Of a stretch of DNA of 64,000 nucleotides, positions 25,517 to 35,032 are shown in pieces. The notes below the pieces were generated by a model that saw nothing but the letters and a program-made list of their open reading frames with translations, did not search any database and was not told the DNA's origin. Source of the stretch: an uncultured Flavobacteriales bacterium (GTDB lineage: Bacteria > Bacteroidota > Bacteroidia > Flavobacteriales > Flavobacteriaceae); the NCBI GenBank assembly GCA_913058295.1, contig CAJXRD010000005.1, forward strand, positions 41,527-105,526, in the 5' to 3' direction. Each line of letters begins with the position of its first letter. The stretch's first letter is position 1. Made by a program: the position numbers and the translations under genes.

Positions 25517-27580
25517 ATGGCAAGAAGAAATCTTCAACATATCGCATTAACTAAAAGCAATAGTGAAAAAGATTTTCCAGCCTTAGCACATGAAAATTTT
25601 GTAGCTGGAATATCCCCTTTTCTTAGAGGGCCCTACTCTACTATGTTTGTTCGTAGACCTTGGACTATTCGCCAATACGCAGGGTTTTCAACTGCTGAAG
25701 AGAGCAATGCTTTTTATCGTAGAAATCTTGCTGCGGGTCAGAAAGGACTTTCGGTAGCCTTTGATTTAGCTACACATCGAGGATATGATAGTGATCATGA
25801 TCGTGTGGAGGGAGATGTTGGAAAAGCTGGTGTAGCTATAGATAGTGTGGAGGATATGAAAATTTTATTCGATCAAATTCCATTAGATAAAATGAGTGTT
25901 TCTATGACTATGAACGGTGCTGTTTTACCCATATTAGCATTTTATATTGTGGCGGCAGAAGAACAAGGAATCTCTCCTGAATTACTATCGGGTACTATTC
26001 AAAATGATATTCTTAAGGAGTTTATGGTTCGGAATACTTATATTTATCCCCCAAGTCCATCGATGAAAATTGTGAGCGACATCTTTGAATATTCTTCTAA
26101 GAATATGCCTAAATTTAATTCTATATCTATATCGGGCTATCATATGCAAGAAGCTGGTGCCACTTGTGAAATTGAGTTGGCCTATACTTTAGCAGATGGT
26201 TTAGAATATATTAGAACCGGAATAGAAGCTGGAATGGATATTGACTCTTTCGCTCCAAGATTATCTTTCTTTTGGGCGATAGGAATGGATCATTTTACAG
26301 AGATTGCCAAATTAAGAGCCGCAAGAATGTTATGGGCAAAACTGGTGAAAAAGTTCAGCCCAAAGAATCAAAAATCTTTAGCATTAAGAACCCATTGTCA
26401 AACCAGTGGTTGGAGTTTAACAGAGCAAGATCCTTTTAATAACGTTGCCAGAACTTGTATTGAAGCTTCGGCAGCTGCTTTTGGTGGCACACAATCTTTA
26501 CATACTAATGCCTTAGATGAAGCGATTGCATTACCTACCGATTTTTCAGCTAGAATTGCTAGAAACACACAAATCTATCTTCAGAAGGAAACACAAATTA
26601 CCAAAACTGTGGATCCTTGGGCTGGTAGTCATTTTGTGGAAAAACGAACAGAAGAAATAGCAAATAAAGCTTGGAAATTAATCCAAGAAGTAGAAGAATT
26701 AGGAGGAATGACAAAAGCCATTGAGGCAGGTATTCCGAAATTAAGAATTGAAGAAGCTGCGGCAAAAAAGCAAGCTAGAATAGATTCTGGACAAGATATA
26801 ATCGTAGGTGTTAATAAATACAGATTAAAAAAAGAAGATCCATTACAGATTTTAGATGTGGACAATCAAAAGGTTCGACTATCACAAATTGAACGATTAG
26901 ACCGCATTAAATCGGAAAGGGATTCTAATAAAGTAACAGAGACTTTATTAAAATTAACTCAAAGTGCTAAGACGGGTGAACAAAATTTATTAGATTTAGC
27001 TATTGAAGCTGCTCGAGAGAGAGCAACTTTAGGTGAAATTAGTGATGCTTTAGAAGAAGTGTTTGGTAGACATAAGGCACAAATTAAATCGTTTAGTGGC
27101 GTGTATAGTAAAGAAATTAAAAAAGACCCATCCTTTAAAAAAGCAAGAGAACTTGCTAATAAATTCGCAGAATTAGAAGGAAGACGTCCTCGAATAATGA
27201 TTGCTAAAATGGGGCAAGATGGTCATGATCGTGGCGCAAAAGTAGTCGCTACAGGTTATGCAGATGTTGGTTTTGATGTAGATATTGGTCCTTTGTTTCA
27301 AACTCCAAAAGAAGCTACACAACAAGCAATTGAAAATGATGTACATATTTTAGGGATTTCCTCTTTAGCTGCAGGACATAAAACATTGGTTCCGAAAGTA
27401 ATTGAAGAGCTTAAGAAATTTGGTCGCGAAGATATTATGGTTATCGTTGGTGGTGTAATACCCCATCAAGATTACCAATTTTTGTTTGATGCTGGTGCAA
27501 TTGCTGTATACGGCCCAGGTACTAGAATTAGTGATGCTGCAATAGACTTGCTAACCATTTTGATTGATTCCATTGACTAA
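25517..27580 (+). CDS. scpA: methylmalonyl-CoA mutase large (alpha) subunit
   Basis: The 687-residue subunit has an N-terminal TIM barrel ([47 protein letters not shown] and [14 protein letters not shown]). Its C-terminal B12-binding domain begins near residue 555 with [19 protein letters not shown], containing the DxHxxG base-off cobalamin motif. It isomerises methylmalonyl-CoA and succinyl-CoA in propionate metabolism. Length is slightly short of E. coli Sbm (714). The stop overlaps the next gene. Confidence 0.95.
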   Translation: MARRNLQHIALTKSNSEKDFPALAHENFVAGISPFLRGPYSTMFVRRPWTIRQYAGFSTAEESNAFYRRNLAAGQKGLSVAFDLATHRGYDSDHDRVEGDVGKAGVAIDSVEDMKILFDQIPLDKMSVSMTMNGAVLPILAFYIVAAEEQGISPELLSGTIQNDILKEFMVRNTYIYPPSPSMKIVSDIFEYSSKNMPKFNSISISGYHMQEAGATCEIELAYTLADGLEYIRTGIEAGMDIDSFAPRLSFFWAIGMDHFTEIAKLRAARMLWAKLVKKFSPKNQKSLALRTHCQTSGWSLTEQDPFNNVARTCIEASAAAFGGTQSLHTNALDEAIALPTDFSARIARNTQIYLQKETQITKTVDPWAGSHFVEKRTEEIANKAWKLIQEVEELGGMTKAIEAGIPKLRIEEAAAKKQARIDSGQDIIVGVNKYRLKKEDPLQILDVDNQKVRLSQIERLDRIKSERDSNKVTETLLKLTQSAKTGEQNLLDLAIEAARERATLGEISDALEEVFGRHKAQIKSFSGVYSKEIKKDPSFKKARELANKFAELEGRRPRIMIAKMGQDGHDRGAKVVATGYADVGFDVDIGPLFQTPKEATQQAIENDVHILGISSLAAGHKTLVPKVIEELKKFGREDIMVIVGGVIPHQDYQFLFDAGAIAVYGPGTRISDAAIDLLTILIDSID

Positions 27581-28118
27581 ACAGAGAAAATATAGCATTA
27601 AAACAGAAAGACTTGGTATACGTAATTGGCTGCCAAGTGATATAGAACCTTTTTCTGAAATGGGTCAAGATGTAGAGGTGATGAAATATTTTCCAGAACT
27701 TCGAAGTAAAGAAGATTCGAAAAATTTTATTGCCAGAATGCAAAATCATTTTGAGACTTATGGGTTTTGTTATTTTGCAATGGATGTATTAGAAACTGGA
27801 GAATTTATTGGTTTCACTGGTATTTTAAATCAAAATTACGAAAGTAAATTCACTCCTTGTGTGGATATTGGTTGGCGTTTAAAAAAGAGTGCTTGGGGAA
27901 ATGGTTTTGCTACTGAGGCAGCAAAGGCTTGTTTAGATTTTGCTTTTTCCAAATTAAATCTAAATGAGATTTATTCCTTTGCCACAATTACCAACAAAGG
28001 ATCTGAAGCAATAATGAAAAAAATTGGAATGAATCATATCGACACTTTTAATCATCCCAGTTTGATTAATCATAAGGAATTAGAAAGGTGTCTTGTTTAT
28101 AAGATAAATAAAAAATAA
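27564..28118 (+). CDS. GNAT family N-acetyltransferase, non-ATG start
   Basis: The 184-residue protein matches RimJ/RimL-type acetyltransferases: [18 protein letters not shown], the [20 protein letters not shown] acetyl-CoA loop (GxGxA-like, GNGFATEA), and [14 protein letters not shown]. The frame has no ATG before this domain. A TTG at 27564, or another at 27573, is the likely start, both overlapping the end of scpA, so translation is coupled. The substrate (amino group of a protein or small molecule) is unknown. Confidence 0.82.
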   Translation: MIPLTKQRKYSIKTERLGIRNWLPSDIEPFSEMGQDVEVMKYFPELRSKEDSKNFIARMQNHFETYGFCYFAMDVLETGEFIGFTGILNQNYESKFTPCVDIGWRLKKSAWGNGFATEAAKACLDFAFSKLNLNEIYSFATITNKGSEAIMKKIGMNHIDTFNHPSLINHKELERCLVYKINKK

Positions 28119-28123
28119 TATAT

Positions 28124-29005
28124 ATGGATTACAAGCAAAAAATGTTGCGAGATGACGCTCTTAAAGGAAAAACAATTGTTGTCACAGGTGGAGGAAGTGG
28201 ATTAGGAAAAGCAATGACAACCTACTTTTTAGAGTTAGGAGCCAATGTAGTTATCACTTCCAGAAATATAGAGAAACTTCAGTCCGTAAAAACAGAATTA
28301 GAAGCTCAAACTGGAGGAAAAGTACTTCCTATTCAATGTGATGTTCGAAATTATGATGAAGTTGAAGCTATGGTAAAAGCATCAAATGATGCATTTGGTA
28401 GTGTGGATGTTTTACTAAATAATGCAGCAGGTAATTTCATATCTCCCACGGAACGTCTTTCAGCAAATGCATTTGACACTATAATTGATATTGTTTTAAA
28501 AGGGACAAAAAACTGTACCCTAGCATTTGGCAAACATTGGATTGCAGAAAAAGAAACCAATAAAGTAGTATTAAACATTGTAACTACTTATGCTTGGACC
28601 GGTTCTGCTTATGTAGTTCCAAGCGCTACAGCTAAAGCAGGAGTTTTAGCAATGACAAGATCTTTAGCAGTTGAATGGGCAAAATACGGGATGCGTTTTA
28701 ATGCAATAGCACCAGGTCCTTTTCCAACAAAAGGAGCTTGGGATAGATTATTACCAGGGGAGTTAAAAGAAAAGTTCGATTTATCTAAAAAGGTACCTTT
28801 AAAAAGAGTTGGTGAACACCAAGAGTTAGCAAATTTAGCTGCTTATTTGGTTTCCGACTTTTCAGCTTATGTTAATGGGGAAGTAATCACCATCGATGGT
28901 GGAGAATGGCTTAAAGGTGCAGGACAGATGAATTTATTAGAAGAAGTTCCTGAAGAAATGTGGGATATGTTAGAAATGATGATTCGTTCAAAAAAGAATA
29001 AATAG
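28124..29005 (+). CDS. SDR oxidoreductase, 2,4-dienoyl-CoA reductase-like
   Basis: The 293-residue protein has the NADP-binding VTGGGSGLGKAM and the NNAAGNF segment usual in the decr/pecr branch. It also has the catalytic Lys of ATAKAGVLAMTRSLA with Ser four residues before, as in mitochondrial dienoyl-CoA reductases where the Tyr is displaced upstream. The C-terminal DGGEWLKGAGQMN is typical. It would reduce 2,4-dienoyl-CoA during oxidation of unsaturated fatty acids. It is five bases after the GNAT gene, at the end of the mutase operon, which suits acyl-CoA metabolism. Confidence 0.85.
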   Translation: MDYKQKMLRDDALKGKTIVVTGGGSGLGKAMTTYFLELGANVVITSRNIEKLQSVKTELEAQTGGKVLPIQCDVRNYDEVEAMVKASNDAFGSVDVLLNNAAGNFISPTERLSANAFDTIIDIVLKGTKNCTLAFGKHWIAEKETNKVVLNIVTTYAWTGSAYVVPSATAKAGVLAMTRSLAVEWAKYGMRFNAIAPGPFPTKGAWDRLLPGELKEKFDLSKKVPLKRVGEHQELANLAAYLVSDFSAYVNGEVITIDGGEWLKGAGQMNLLEEVPEEMWDMLEMMIRSKKNK

Positions 29006-29017
29006 TACTATTTTGTT

Positions 29018-29695
29018 TTGAAAAATAAACTATTTCTATTCTTATTTTTAATGCCTTTAATCCTTTTCGGGCAAGAGGATACAGACGTTCAAACAACAGA
29101 TGCAAATAAAAGGGCTTCCTATATTACTTTTAGTGTGAGCCCATTTCTTCTTTTTGTAAGTCCTTGATGGAATTTTGAATATATAAAAAGTGTAGATGAG
29201 AAGATTAAAGTAGGGGTTACTTTGGGTATAGGGGCTAGCAGTGTTATATTAGACACTTATAGTGCCAGCTTCTCCAATTATTTTATTTGGGAAGTTCGAC
29301 CAGAAGTATATATAATTCACAACCCAAAAAGTAAAGTTAATATCTATAATTCTATAGAGTTACTCTACATCAATGAGAATGCTGAAGTTAATAATAGTTA
29401 CTATATATCTGAAAATGATTTCAATATTCATTTTAAACAAGCGGATTATAACCGTCAAAAGTTTGGGGTTTTAGCCAATTTTGGAGTTTTCGTTCCATTT
29501 TCTAGTCATTTTGGAATGAATTTTTATGCAGGGCTTGGTATTAAATGACGTCAAAATACTTATTCTAATGTCATTCAAGCTGAAATAGTTCCAAATCACG
29601 AGGATCATTTTTGGAGATCTTATTTTAGAAAAGTAGGGCTGAAAATTGGATTCCAACCTAATTTTGGAATAAATCTAAATTTAATACTTCAGTAA
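29018..29695 (+). pseudogene. outer-membrane barrel-like pseudogene with two in-frame TGA stops
   Basis: One frame stays coding-like for 678 bases from a TTG at 29018: a signal peptide (MKNKLFLFLFLMPLILFGQ), then beta-strand-rich sequence (ITFSVSPFLLFVSP, NFEYIKSVDEKIKVGVTLG, FGVLANFGVFVPFSSHFGMN) and a final LKIGFQPNFGINLNLILQ. It is broken by TGA at 29165 and TGA at 29546 without any change of frame. Both stops could be former Trp codons (first context Pro-stop-Trp-Asn). The protein resembles unnamed small outer-membrane barrels of flavobacteria. Genes ending in TGA elsewhere make recoding unlikely. Confidence 0.75.
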
Positions 29696-29859
29696 ATTAT
29701 TTTTAAATAATAAATTTATTTAATTTCTTGTATTAAAAACACTCCATTAAGTTTATGCTTATGCCTTTAAGAACATACTAAAAGCATTAAATTTAATTGT
29801 TGATTACCTGTTAACAAAAATCGTTTCAAATCCACTTAATTAATTGTATTTTTAACTCA

Positions 29860-29867
29860 TAATTTTG
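29860..29867 (+). promoter_or_regulatory. -7 box of the parAB-dapB-lepB operon
   Basis: TAATTTTG matches TAnnTTTG ten bases before the parA ATG, giving a nearly leaderless transcript; TTG at 29844-29846 is too close for the usual 19-base spacer. Confidence 0.45.
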
Positions 29868-29877
29868 TTATTTATTT

Positions 29878-30648
29878 ATGGGAAAAATAATCGCTATAGC
29901 AAACCAAAAAGGAGGGGTTGGAAAAACAACTACTTCTATAAATCTTGCTGCTTCTTTAGGAGTATTAGAAAAGAAAGTATTATTGATTGATGCAGATCCA
30001 CAAGCTAATGCATCGTCAGGTTTAGGTGTTGATATTGATACTGTTGAAAATGGAACCTATAGACTTTTAGAACATGCCATTGAAGCAAAAGATGCTATTA
30101 TACCAACTAATTCACCTAATGTAGACATCATCCCTTCCCATATAGATTTGGTAGCTATAGAAATAGAATTAGTGGATGTTGAGGATAGAGAATACATGCT
30201 TAAAAAAGCTATTGCTCCAATTTTAGACGATTACGATTATATAATTATAGATTGTGCTCCATCCTTAGGATTGTTAACATTAAACGCACTTACCTCTGCA
30301 GATTCTGTTATTATTCCAATTCAATGTGAATATTTTGCATTGGAAGGATTAGGGAAATTATTAAATACGGTAAAAAGTATTCAAAAAATACATAATCCAG
30401 GTTTAGATATTGAAGGGCTTTTATTAACGATGTACGACTCTAGACTTCGACTTTCCAATCAGGTTGTGGAAGAAGTAAAAAAGCATTTCGATAAAATGGT
30501 TTTTAAAACAATCATTCAACGTAATGTACGTTTAGGAGAAGCACCCAGTTTTGGAGAAAGTATAATAAGTTATGATGCAGGAAGTAAGGGTGCAAATAAC
30601 TATTTAAGTATGGCTCAAGAATTAATTGAGAAAAACACCCCAAAATAA
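29878..30648 (+). CDS. parA: chromosome-partitioning ATPase ParA
   Basis: The 256-residue protein has the deviant Walker A motif NQKGGVGKTT at the N-terminus, LLIDADPQANASSGLG, and YIIIDCAPSLGLLTLNAL, as in Soj/ParA. It forms nucleoid-bound ATP dimers that position ParB-origin complexes. Its stop is directly followed by the parB ATG. No parS-like palindrome was recognised in the window. Confidence 0.95.
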   Translation: MGKIIAIANQKGGVGKTTTSINLAASLGVLEKKVLLIDADPQANASSGLGVDIDTVENGTYRLLEHAIEAKDAIIPTNSPNVDIIPSHIDLVAIEIELVDVEDREYMLKKAIAPILDDYDYIIIDCAPSLGLLTLNALTSADSVIIPIQCEYFALEGLGKLLNTVKSIQKIHNPGLDIEGLLLTMYDSRLRLSNQVVEEVKKHFDKMVFKTIIQRNVRLGEAPSFGESIISYDAGSKGANNYLSMAQELIEKNTPK

Positions 30649-31551
30649 ATGGCAAAAGCAACTAAAAAACAAGCTTTAGGTCGTGGATTATCAGCCTTAT
30701 TAAAAGATCCTGATAATGATATAAAATCTGCGTCCGATAAAAATGCAGATAAGGTTGTTGGAAGCATTGTAGAATTAGAATTGGAGAGTATTGAGATGAA
30801 TCCTTTTCAACCTCGCTCTAGTTTTAACGAAGATAGTTTAAGAGAGTTAGCTTCATCGATTAAAGAACTAGGGGTTATACAGCCTATTACGGTTAGAAAA
30901 TTAGGATTTAATAAATTCCAATTAGTAAGTGGTGAGCGTAGATATCGTGCTTCAAAATTAATTGGCTTAAACAAAATACCTTCTTTTATTCGAATTGCCA
31001 ATGATCAAGAATCTTTGGAGATGGCTTTGGTTGAAAACATTCAAAGGCAAGATTTAGACCCTATTGAGATTGCATTATCCTACCAACGTCTTATTGAAGA
31101 AATTGAAGTTACTCAAGAAGAATTAAGTGATCGAGTTGGAAAAAACCGATCTACAATTGCAAATTACTTGCGTTTATTAAAATTAGACCCAATTATTCAA
31201 ACGGGAATGCGCGATGGATTTATCAGTATGGGTCATGGGCGTGCTTTGATCAATATTGATAACTTTGGCAATCAATTAGATATTTACGAAAAAGTAATTA
31301 CAGAGAACCTTTCCGTTCGAGAAACGGAAGCATTGGTAAGACAATTTAAATCCCCTACTGAAAAAAAGAAAGGCGCTAAGAAAAGTGAACTTCCCTCTTA
31401 TTTTAATTCAGCAAAAAAAGAACTTTCAGGACTACTAGATAGTGGAGTTTCTATAAAATTAAACGATAGCGGAAAAGGTCAGATAAATGTTTCATTTAAA
31501 AACAAAAAAGATTTTCTTCGCATCTTGAATATTTTAAAAAGTGAAAAGTAA
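30649..31551 (+). CDS. parB: chromosome-partitioning protein ParB
   Basis: The 300-residue protein shows GRGLSALLKD near the N-terminus (ParA-interacting), NPFQPRSSFNEDSLRELASS and GERRYRASK in the ParB/Srx CTPase domain, a helix-turn-helix (TQEELSDRVGKNRSTIANYL, about residues 157-176), and a C-terminal dimerisation part. It binds parS sites and slides as a CTP clamp. It abuts parA and its end is overlapped by the next gene's GTG start. Confidence 0.95.
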   Translation: MAKATKKQALGRGLSALLKDPDNDIKSASDKNADKVVGSIVELELESIEMNPFQPRSSFNEDSLRELASSIKELGVIQPITVRKLGFNKFQLVSGERRYRASKLIGLNKIPSFIRIANDQESLEMALVENIQRQDLDPIEIALSYQRLIEEIEVTQEELSDRVGKNRSTIANYLRLLKLDPIIQTGMRDGFISMGHGRALINIDNFGNQLDIYEKVITENLSVRETEALVRQFKSPTEKKKGAKKSELPSYFNSAKKELSGLLDSGVSIKLNDSGKGQINVSFKNKKDFLRILNILKSEK

Positions 31552-32137
31552 CATTTTCTTTATTTTATTTATATTTCTTACCTCCATAATGGTTGCTCAA
31601 GAACTTGATTCTCTTTCTGTTAAAAAAGAAAACGGATTAATTATTGAAGAAACTGTAATCACTAAGGAAGAGTATAATCCCCTTGCTCCTGCAAAAGCTG
31701 CATTTTATTCGGCAGTTTTGCCTGGCTTAGGACAAGCATACAATAAAAAATATTGGAAGATTCCAATTATTTATGCAGGAATGGGCGTTGGCATCTATTT
31801 TTACATACAAAACGATGAAGATTACGATCGTTTTAGAGATGCATACAAAAGTAGATTAGCTGGTTTTGAAGATGATGAGTTTTGGGGAGATGGCGATGAT
31901 CCATTAGTTTCTACACAACGATTGATAGATGCGCAAAAAGATGCTACAAAAAATAAAAACTTAAGTATTCTTGTAACGAGTATTTTTTATTTACTGAATA
32001 TTGTGGATGCCAATGTAGATGCACATTTACGACAATTCAATGTTAATGAAGATCTAAGCTTAGAGCCAAGTTTCAATATCAATCCAGTCAATGCTCAAAG
32101 CAATTATGGGCTCTCTCTTAAGTACAATATAAAATGA
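31541..32137 (+). CDS. DUF5683 protein, GTG start
   Basis: The 198-residue protein has a signal peptide (KSNIFFILFIFLTSIMVAQ) and the DUF5683 core: PAKAAFYSAVLPGLGQAYN, YWKIPIIYAGMGVGIYFY and LLNIVDANVDAHL. The core includes membrane-inserting segments. It is probably an envelope protein; function unknown. The GTG at 31541 overlaps parB by 11 bases and is preferred over a later ATG (31589) because only it keeps the signal peptide. The position after parB is conserved in flavobacteria. Confidence 0.85.
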   Translation: MKSNIFFILFIFLTSIMVAQELDSLSVKKENGLIIEETVITKEEYNPLAPAKAAFYSAVLPGLGQAYNKKYWKIPIIYAGMGVGIYFYIQNDEDYDRFRDAYKSRLAGFEDDEFWGDGDDPLVSTQRLIDAQKDATKNKNLSILVTSIFYLLNIVDANVDAHLRQFNVNEDLSLEPSFNINPVNAQSNYGLSLKYNIK

Positions 32138-32835
32138 AGATAGCGATATTAGGATATGGTAAAATGGGAAAAACCATTGAGAAACTGGCCTTACAAAAAG
32201 GACATACCATTCTAGTAAAGTCTAGCAGTACTTCTGAAAATATTGATATTTCTGAAGCCGATGTGGCCATAGAATTCTCCACCCCTTATGCAGCAGTTAA
32301 AAACATTGAATTATGTTTAAATACTCAAATTCCAGTGATTTCTGGTACTACAGGATGGCTAGAAAACTATGAAGAAATGATAAAGTTATGTGAAAAACGT
32401 AACGGAAGTTTTATCTATGCGTCCAACTTTAGCGTTGGCGTAAATTTATTTTTTAATATCAATGAGTATCTTTCAAAATTAATGGAACCTTGGAAAGAGT
32501 ATCAGGTTTCTATAGAAGAAATTCATCATACACAAAAAAAGGATGCTCCAAGCGGAACGGCGATAACCTTAGCAGAAGGGATTTTCAAAAATTCAGAAAA
32601 AAGGGAATGGAGCTTAGAAGAAGATTCAGAACAAGAACTAAAAATTACATCACAGCGTATTGAGGATGTAAAAGGAACACATATTATAAATTATAATTCA
32701 GAAATAGATACTATTTCCATAAAACACGAAGCGCACAAAAGAGAAGGTTTTGCAATAGGTGCTATCCTTGCTGCCGAATGGCTTCAGAATAAAAAAGGAG
32801 TGTATAGCATGAAAGATGTGCTAAAACTTCCATAA
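32134..32835 (+). CDS. dapB: 4-hydroxy-tetrahydrodipicolinate reductase
   Basis: The 233-residue protein has an N-terminal nucleotide fold (AILGYGKMGKTIEKLA), the ISGTTGW loop, FSVGVNLFF, and the substrate motif EIHHTQKKDAPSGTA with the catalytic His and Lys. It makes tetrahydrodipicolinate for lysine and peptidoglycan diaminopimelate synthesis. It overlaps the preceding gene by four bases (ATGA), so it is cotranscribed with parAB. Confidence 0.95.
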   Translation: MKIAILGYGKMGKTIEKLALQKGHTILVKSSSTSENIDISEADVAIEFSTPYAAVKNIELCLNTQIPVISGTTGWLENYEEMIKLCEKRNGSFIYASNFSVGVNLFFNINEYLSKLMEPWKEYQVSIEEIHHTQKKDAPSGTAITLAEGIFKNSEKREWSLEEDSEQELKITSQRIEDVKGTHIINYNSEIDTISIKHEAHKREGFAIGAILAAEWLQNKKGVYSMKDVLKLP

Positions 32836-32845
32836 AATAACAATT

Positions 32846-34411
32846 ATGACATTTACAACCTTATTACTTTTTATATTAATAGTTCAATTAATTCACTTTG
32901 CAGGAACTTGGAAGCTTTATACTCTCGCAGGAAGAAAAGCTTGGGAGGCATTAATACCAGTATACAATGCAGTAGTTTTAATGAAAGTTATTAACCGCTC
33001 TCCTTGGTTAACTATTTTACTATTTATTCCAATAGTAAATCTAATTATGTTCCCAGTTGTTTGGGTAGAAACCTTACGTAGTTTTGGGAAAAACAGCAAT
33101 TTAGATACTTTTTTAGGGGTTATAACCTGTGGTTTATATATTTATTATATCAACTATACCCAAGATGTAACTTACATCAAGGACCGAAGCTTAAAACCAA
33201 GGACATCTGCTGGAGAATGGACAAGTTCCATTTTGTTTGCAATAGTTGCAGCAACTATTGTTCATACTTATGTGATGCAACCTTTTACCATTCCAACTTC
33301 CTCTTTAGAAAAAACATTATTAGTAGGAGATTTCTTGTTCGTAAGTAAATTTCATTATGGTGCTAGAGCACCAATGACGGCTGTTTCCTTTCCAATGGTT
33401 CACGATACTGTTCCTGTATTAAATAAAAAGTCTTATTTCTTAGATCCTCAACTTCCATATTTTAGAATTCCAGGTTTTCAAGAAATCAAAAGAAATGATA
33501 TTGTCGTTTTTAACTGGCCAACAGATACTCTAATCGACATTAATAATCCTGCAAAAGGTTTTAAGGTAAAACCACTAGATAAGAAATCGAATTATGTAAA
33601 ACGTTGCGTTGGGATTCCTGGAGATTCGTTAGAAGTAATAGACGGTTATGTGTTTATTAATGGAAAGCAAAATGAGATACCAGAAAGAGCAAGACTACAG
33701 TTTTCATATTATGTTAAGACTAATGGACAACTAAATCCTCAGCTTTTAAAAGACCGTTACGACATTACCGATCGTTATAATTATAATAGAGAAAACGGTG
33801 TTTATGGCTTTGCAGCTATTTCAGATGAGTCTGTAGCTTTATTAAAAAATAATCCGAAAGTAATTGAAGTTATAAAAATTGAAAATGAAAAAGGAAAATG
33901 GAGCCCTAGTGTATTTCCACAGGATCCAAGATTTCCTTGGAACACTAAATTTTTCGGACCACTTTATATTCCTAAACAAGGAGCTACTATAGCTATTACC
34001 ATCGAAAACATTCCTCTTTATAAACGAGTTATTGAAGTTTATGAAGGAAGCGAATTAGGGATTAATAATAAAATTTCTCAATCGGGTACGCAAGTATTCC
34101 TAAATGGCTCTGAGCTTACCGAATATACCTTTTTACAAGATTATTATTGGATGATGGGTGACAATAGAGATAACTCACAAGATGCACGTATGTGGGGTTT
34201 TGTACCTTTTAATCATGTGGTGGGAAAACCAGTATTTGTTTGGATGAGTTATGATAGTAACGCACAAGGATGGGATAAAATACGTACAGAACGTCTATTT
34301 ACAACCGTTGGTGGTGAAGGAGAGCCTATTTCGTTTTTTAAGTACTTTTTAATTTTATTAGGAGCTTGGTTTATTTTCGATTTCTTTAAAAAACGTAAGA
34401 AAAAAGCATAA
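32846..34411 (+). CDS. lepB: signal peptidase I
   Basis: The 521-residue protein has three N-terminal hydrophobic segments (about residues 1-80) and another near 125, then the catalytic Ser in IPTSSLEKTL (about residue 152), a Lys in YVKRCVGIPGDSLEV (about 251) and the box MMGDNRDNSQDAR (about 436). It cleaves signal peptides at the outer face of the inner membrane. The roughly 180-residue stretch between the Lys box and the GDNRDNS box is far longer than in E. coli but is normal for Bacteroidetes. It lies ten bases after dapB. Confidence 0.93.
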   Translation: MTFTTLLLFILIVQLIHFAGTWKLYTLAGRKAWEALIPVYNAVVLMKVINRSPWLTILLFIPIVNLIMFPVVWVETLRSFGKNSNLDTFLGVITCGLYIYYINYTQDVTYIKDRSLKPRTSAGEWTSSILFAIVAATIVHTYVMQPFTIPTSSLEKTLLVGDFLFVSKFHYGARAPMTAVSFPMVHDTVPVLNKKSYFLDPQLPYFRIPGFQEIKRNDIVVFNWPTDTLIDINNPAKGFKVKPLDKKSNYVKRCVGIPGDSLEVIDGYVFINGKQNEIPERARLQFSYYVKTNGQLNPQLLKDRYDITDRYNYNRENGVYGFAAISDESVALLKNNPKVIEVIKIENEKGKWSPSVFPQDPRFPWNTKFFGPLYIPKQGATIAITIENIPLYKRVIEVYEGSELGINNKISQSGTQVFLNGSELTEYTFLQDYYWMMGDNRDNSQDARMWGFVPFNHVVGKPVFVWMSYDSNAQGWDKIRTERLFTTVGGEGEPISFFKYFLILLGAWFIFDFFKKRKKKA

Positions 34412-34418
34412 TATAGAT

Positions 34419-35024
34419 ATGAGTTGGATAAAAACGATTTCTTATAAAAATGCGGAAGGAAAATTAAAAAGCATCTATAACAAAGTTAAAGGTCCAAACG
34501 ACAGTATAGACAATGTATTATACATACATAGTTTGCGCCCTCATTCCTTGGTAGGTCATATGTCCCTTTATAAAAACGTTCTTCACAATTCAAACAATAC
34601 CCTTCCAAAATGGTATTTGGAAGCTATTGGAGTATATGTTAGTTATTTAAACCAATGTGATTACTGTGTTACGCATCATTTTGAAGGATTTAAAAGGCTT
34701 TTAAATAATAATGAGAAAGCTTCCGAATTTATGGACGCTATAAAAAATAATTCTTTAGAAGTTTATTTTGACGTAAAACTATATGAAGGAATAAAGTATG
34801 CGGAAACACTAACCAATTCCATGCATACCCTTTCAAAATCAACAATTGATAAGCTTATAAATTTGGGTTTTTCCGAAGGAGAGGTTTTGGAAATAAATCA
34901 GGTAACCAGCTATTTTAATTATGCCAACAGAACTGTAAATGGTTTGGGCGTAACTACAAAAGGGGATATTATTGGACTTTCTCCTAACGATAGTGACGAC
35001 CCAGATAACTGGAGTCATAAGTAG
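34419..35024 (+). CDS. carboxymuconolactone decarboxylase (AhpD-like) family protein
   Basis: The 201-residue protein resembles peroxidase-related CMD proteins: RPHSLVGHMSLYKN, then YVSYLNQCDYCVTHHFEGF carrying the CxxC plus nearby His redox centre of AhpD, and FSEGEVLEINQVTSYFNYANR. It may reduce peroxides or act as a thiol relay. It lies between lepB and the wbqC-like gene (gaps of seven and eight bases). These two usually adjoin each other in related genomes as I recall, so this looks like a later insertion into the operon. Confidence 0.82.
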   Translation: MSWIKTISYKNAEGKLKSIYNKVKGPNDSIDNVLYIHSLRPHSLVGHMSLYKNVLHNSNNTLPKWYLEAIGVYVSYLNQCDYCVTHHFEGFKRLLNNNEKASEFMDAIKNNSLEVYFDVKLYEGIKYAETLTNSMHTLSKSTIDKLINLGFSEGEVLEINQVTSYFNYANRTVNGLGVTTKGDIIGLSPNDSDDPDNWSHK

Positions 35025-35032
35025 ACCATTCT

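Noticed and set aside
29165..29548. Recoding of TGA as Trp or selenocysteine in the barrel gene
   Set aside because: TGA serves as a normal stop in udk and padR, TGG is used for Trp throughout, and no SECIS-like hairpin was seen after either TGA. A pseudogene is the simpler reading.
29878..31551. parS site near parAB
   Set aside because: I looked for a TGTTTCACGTG-like palindrome in the parAB region and found none, so no parS is annotated.
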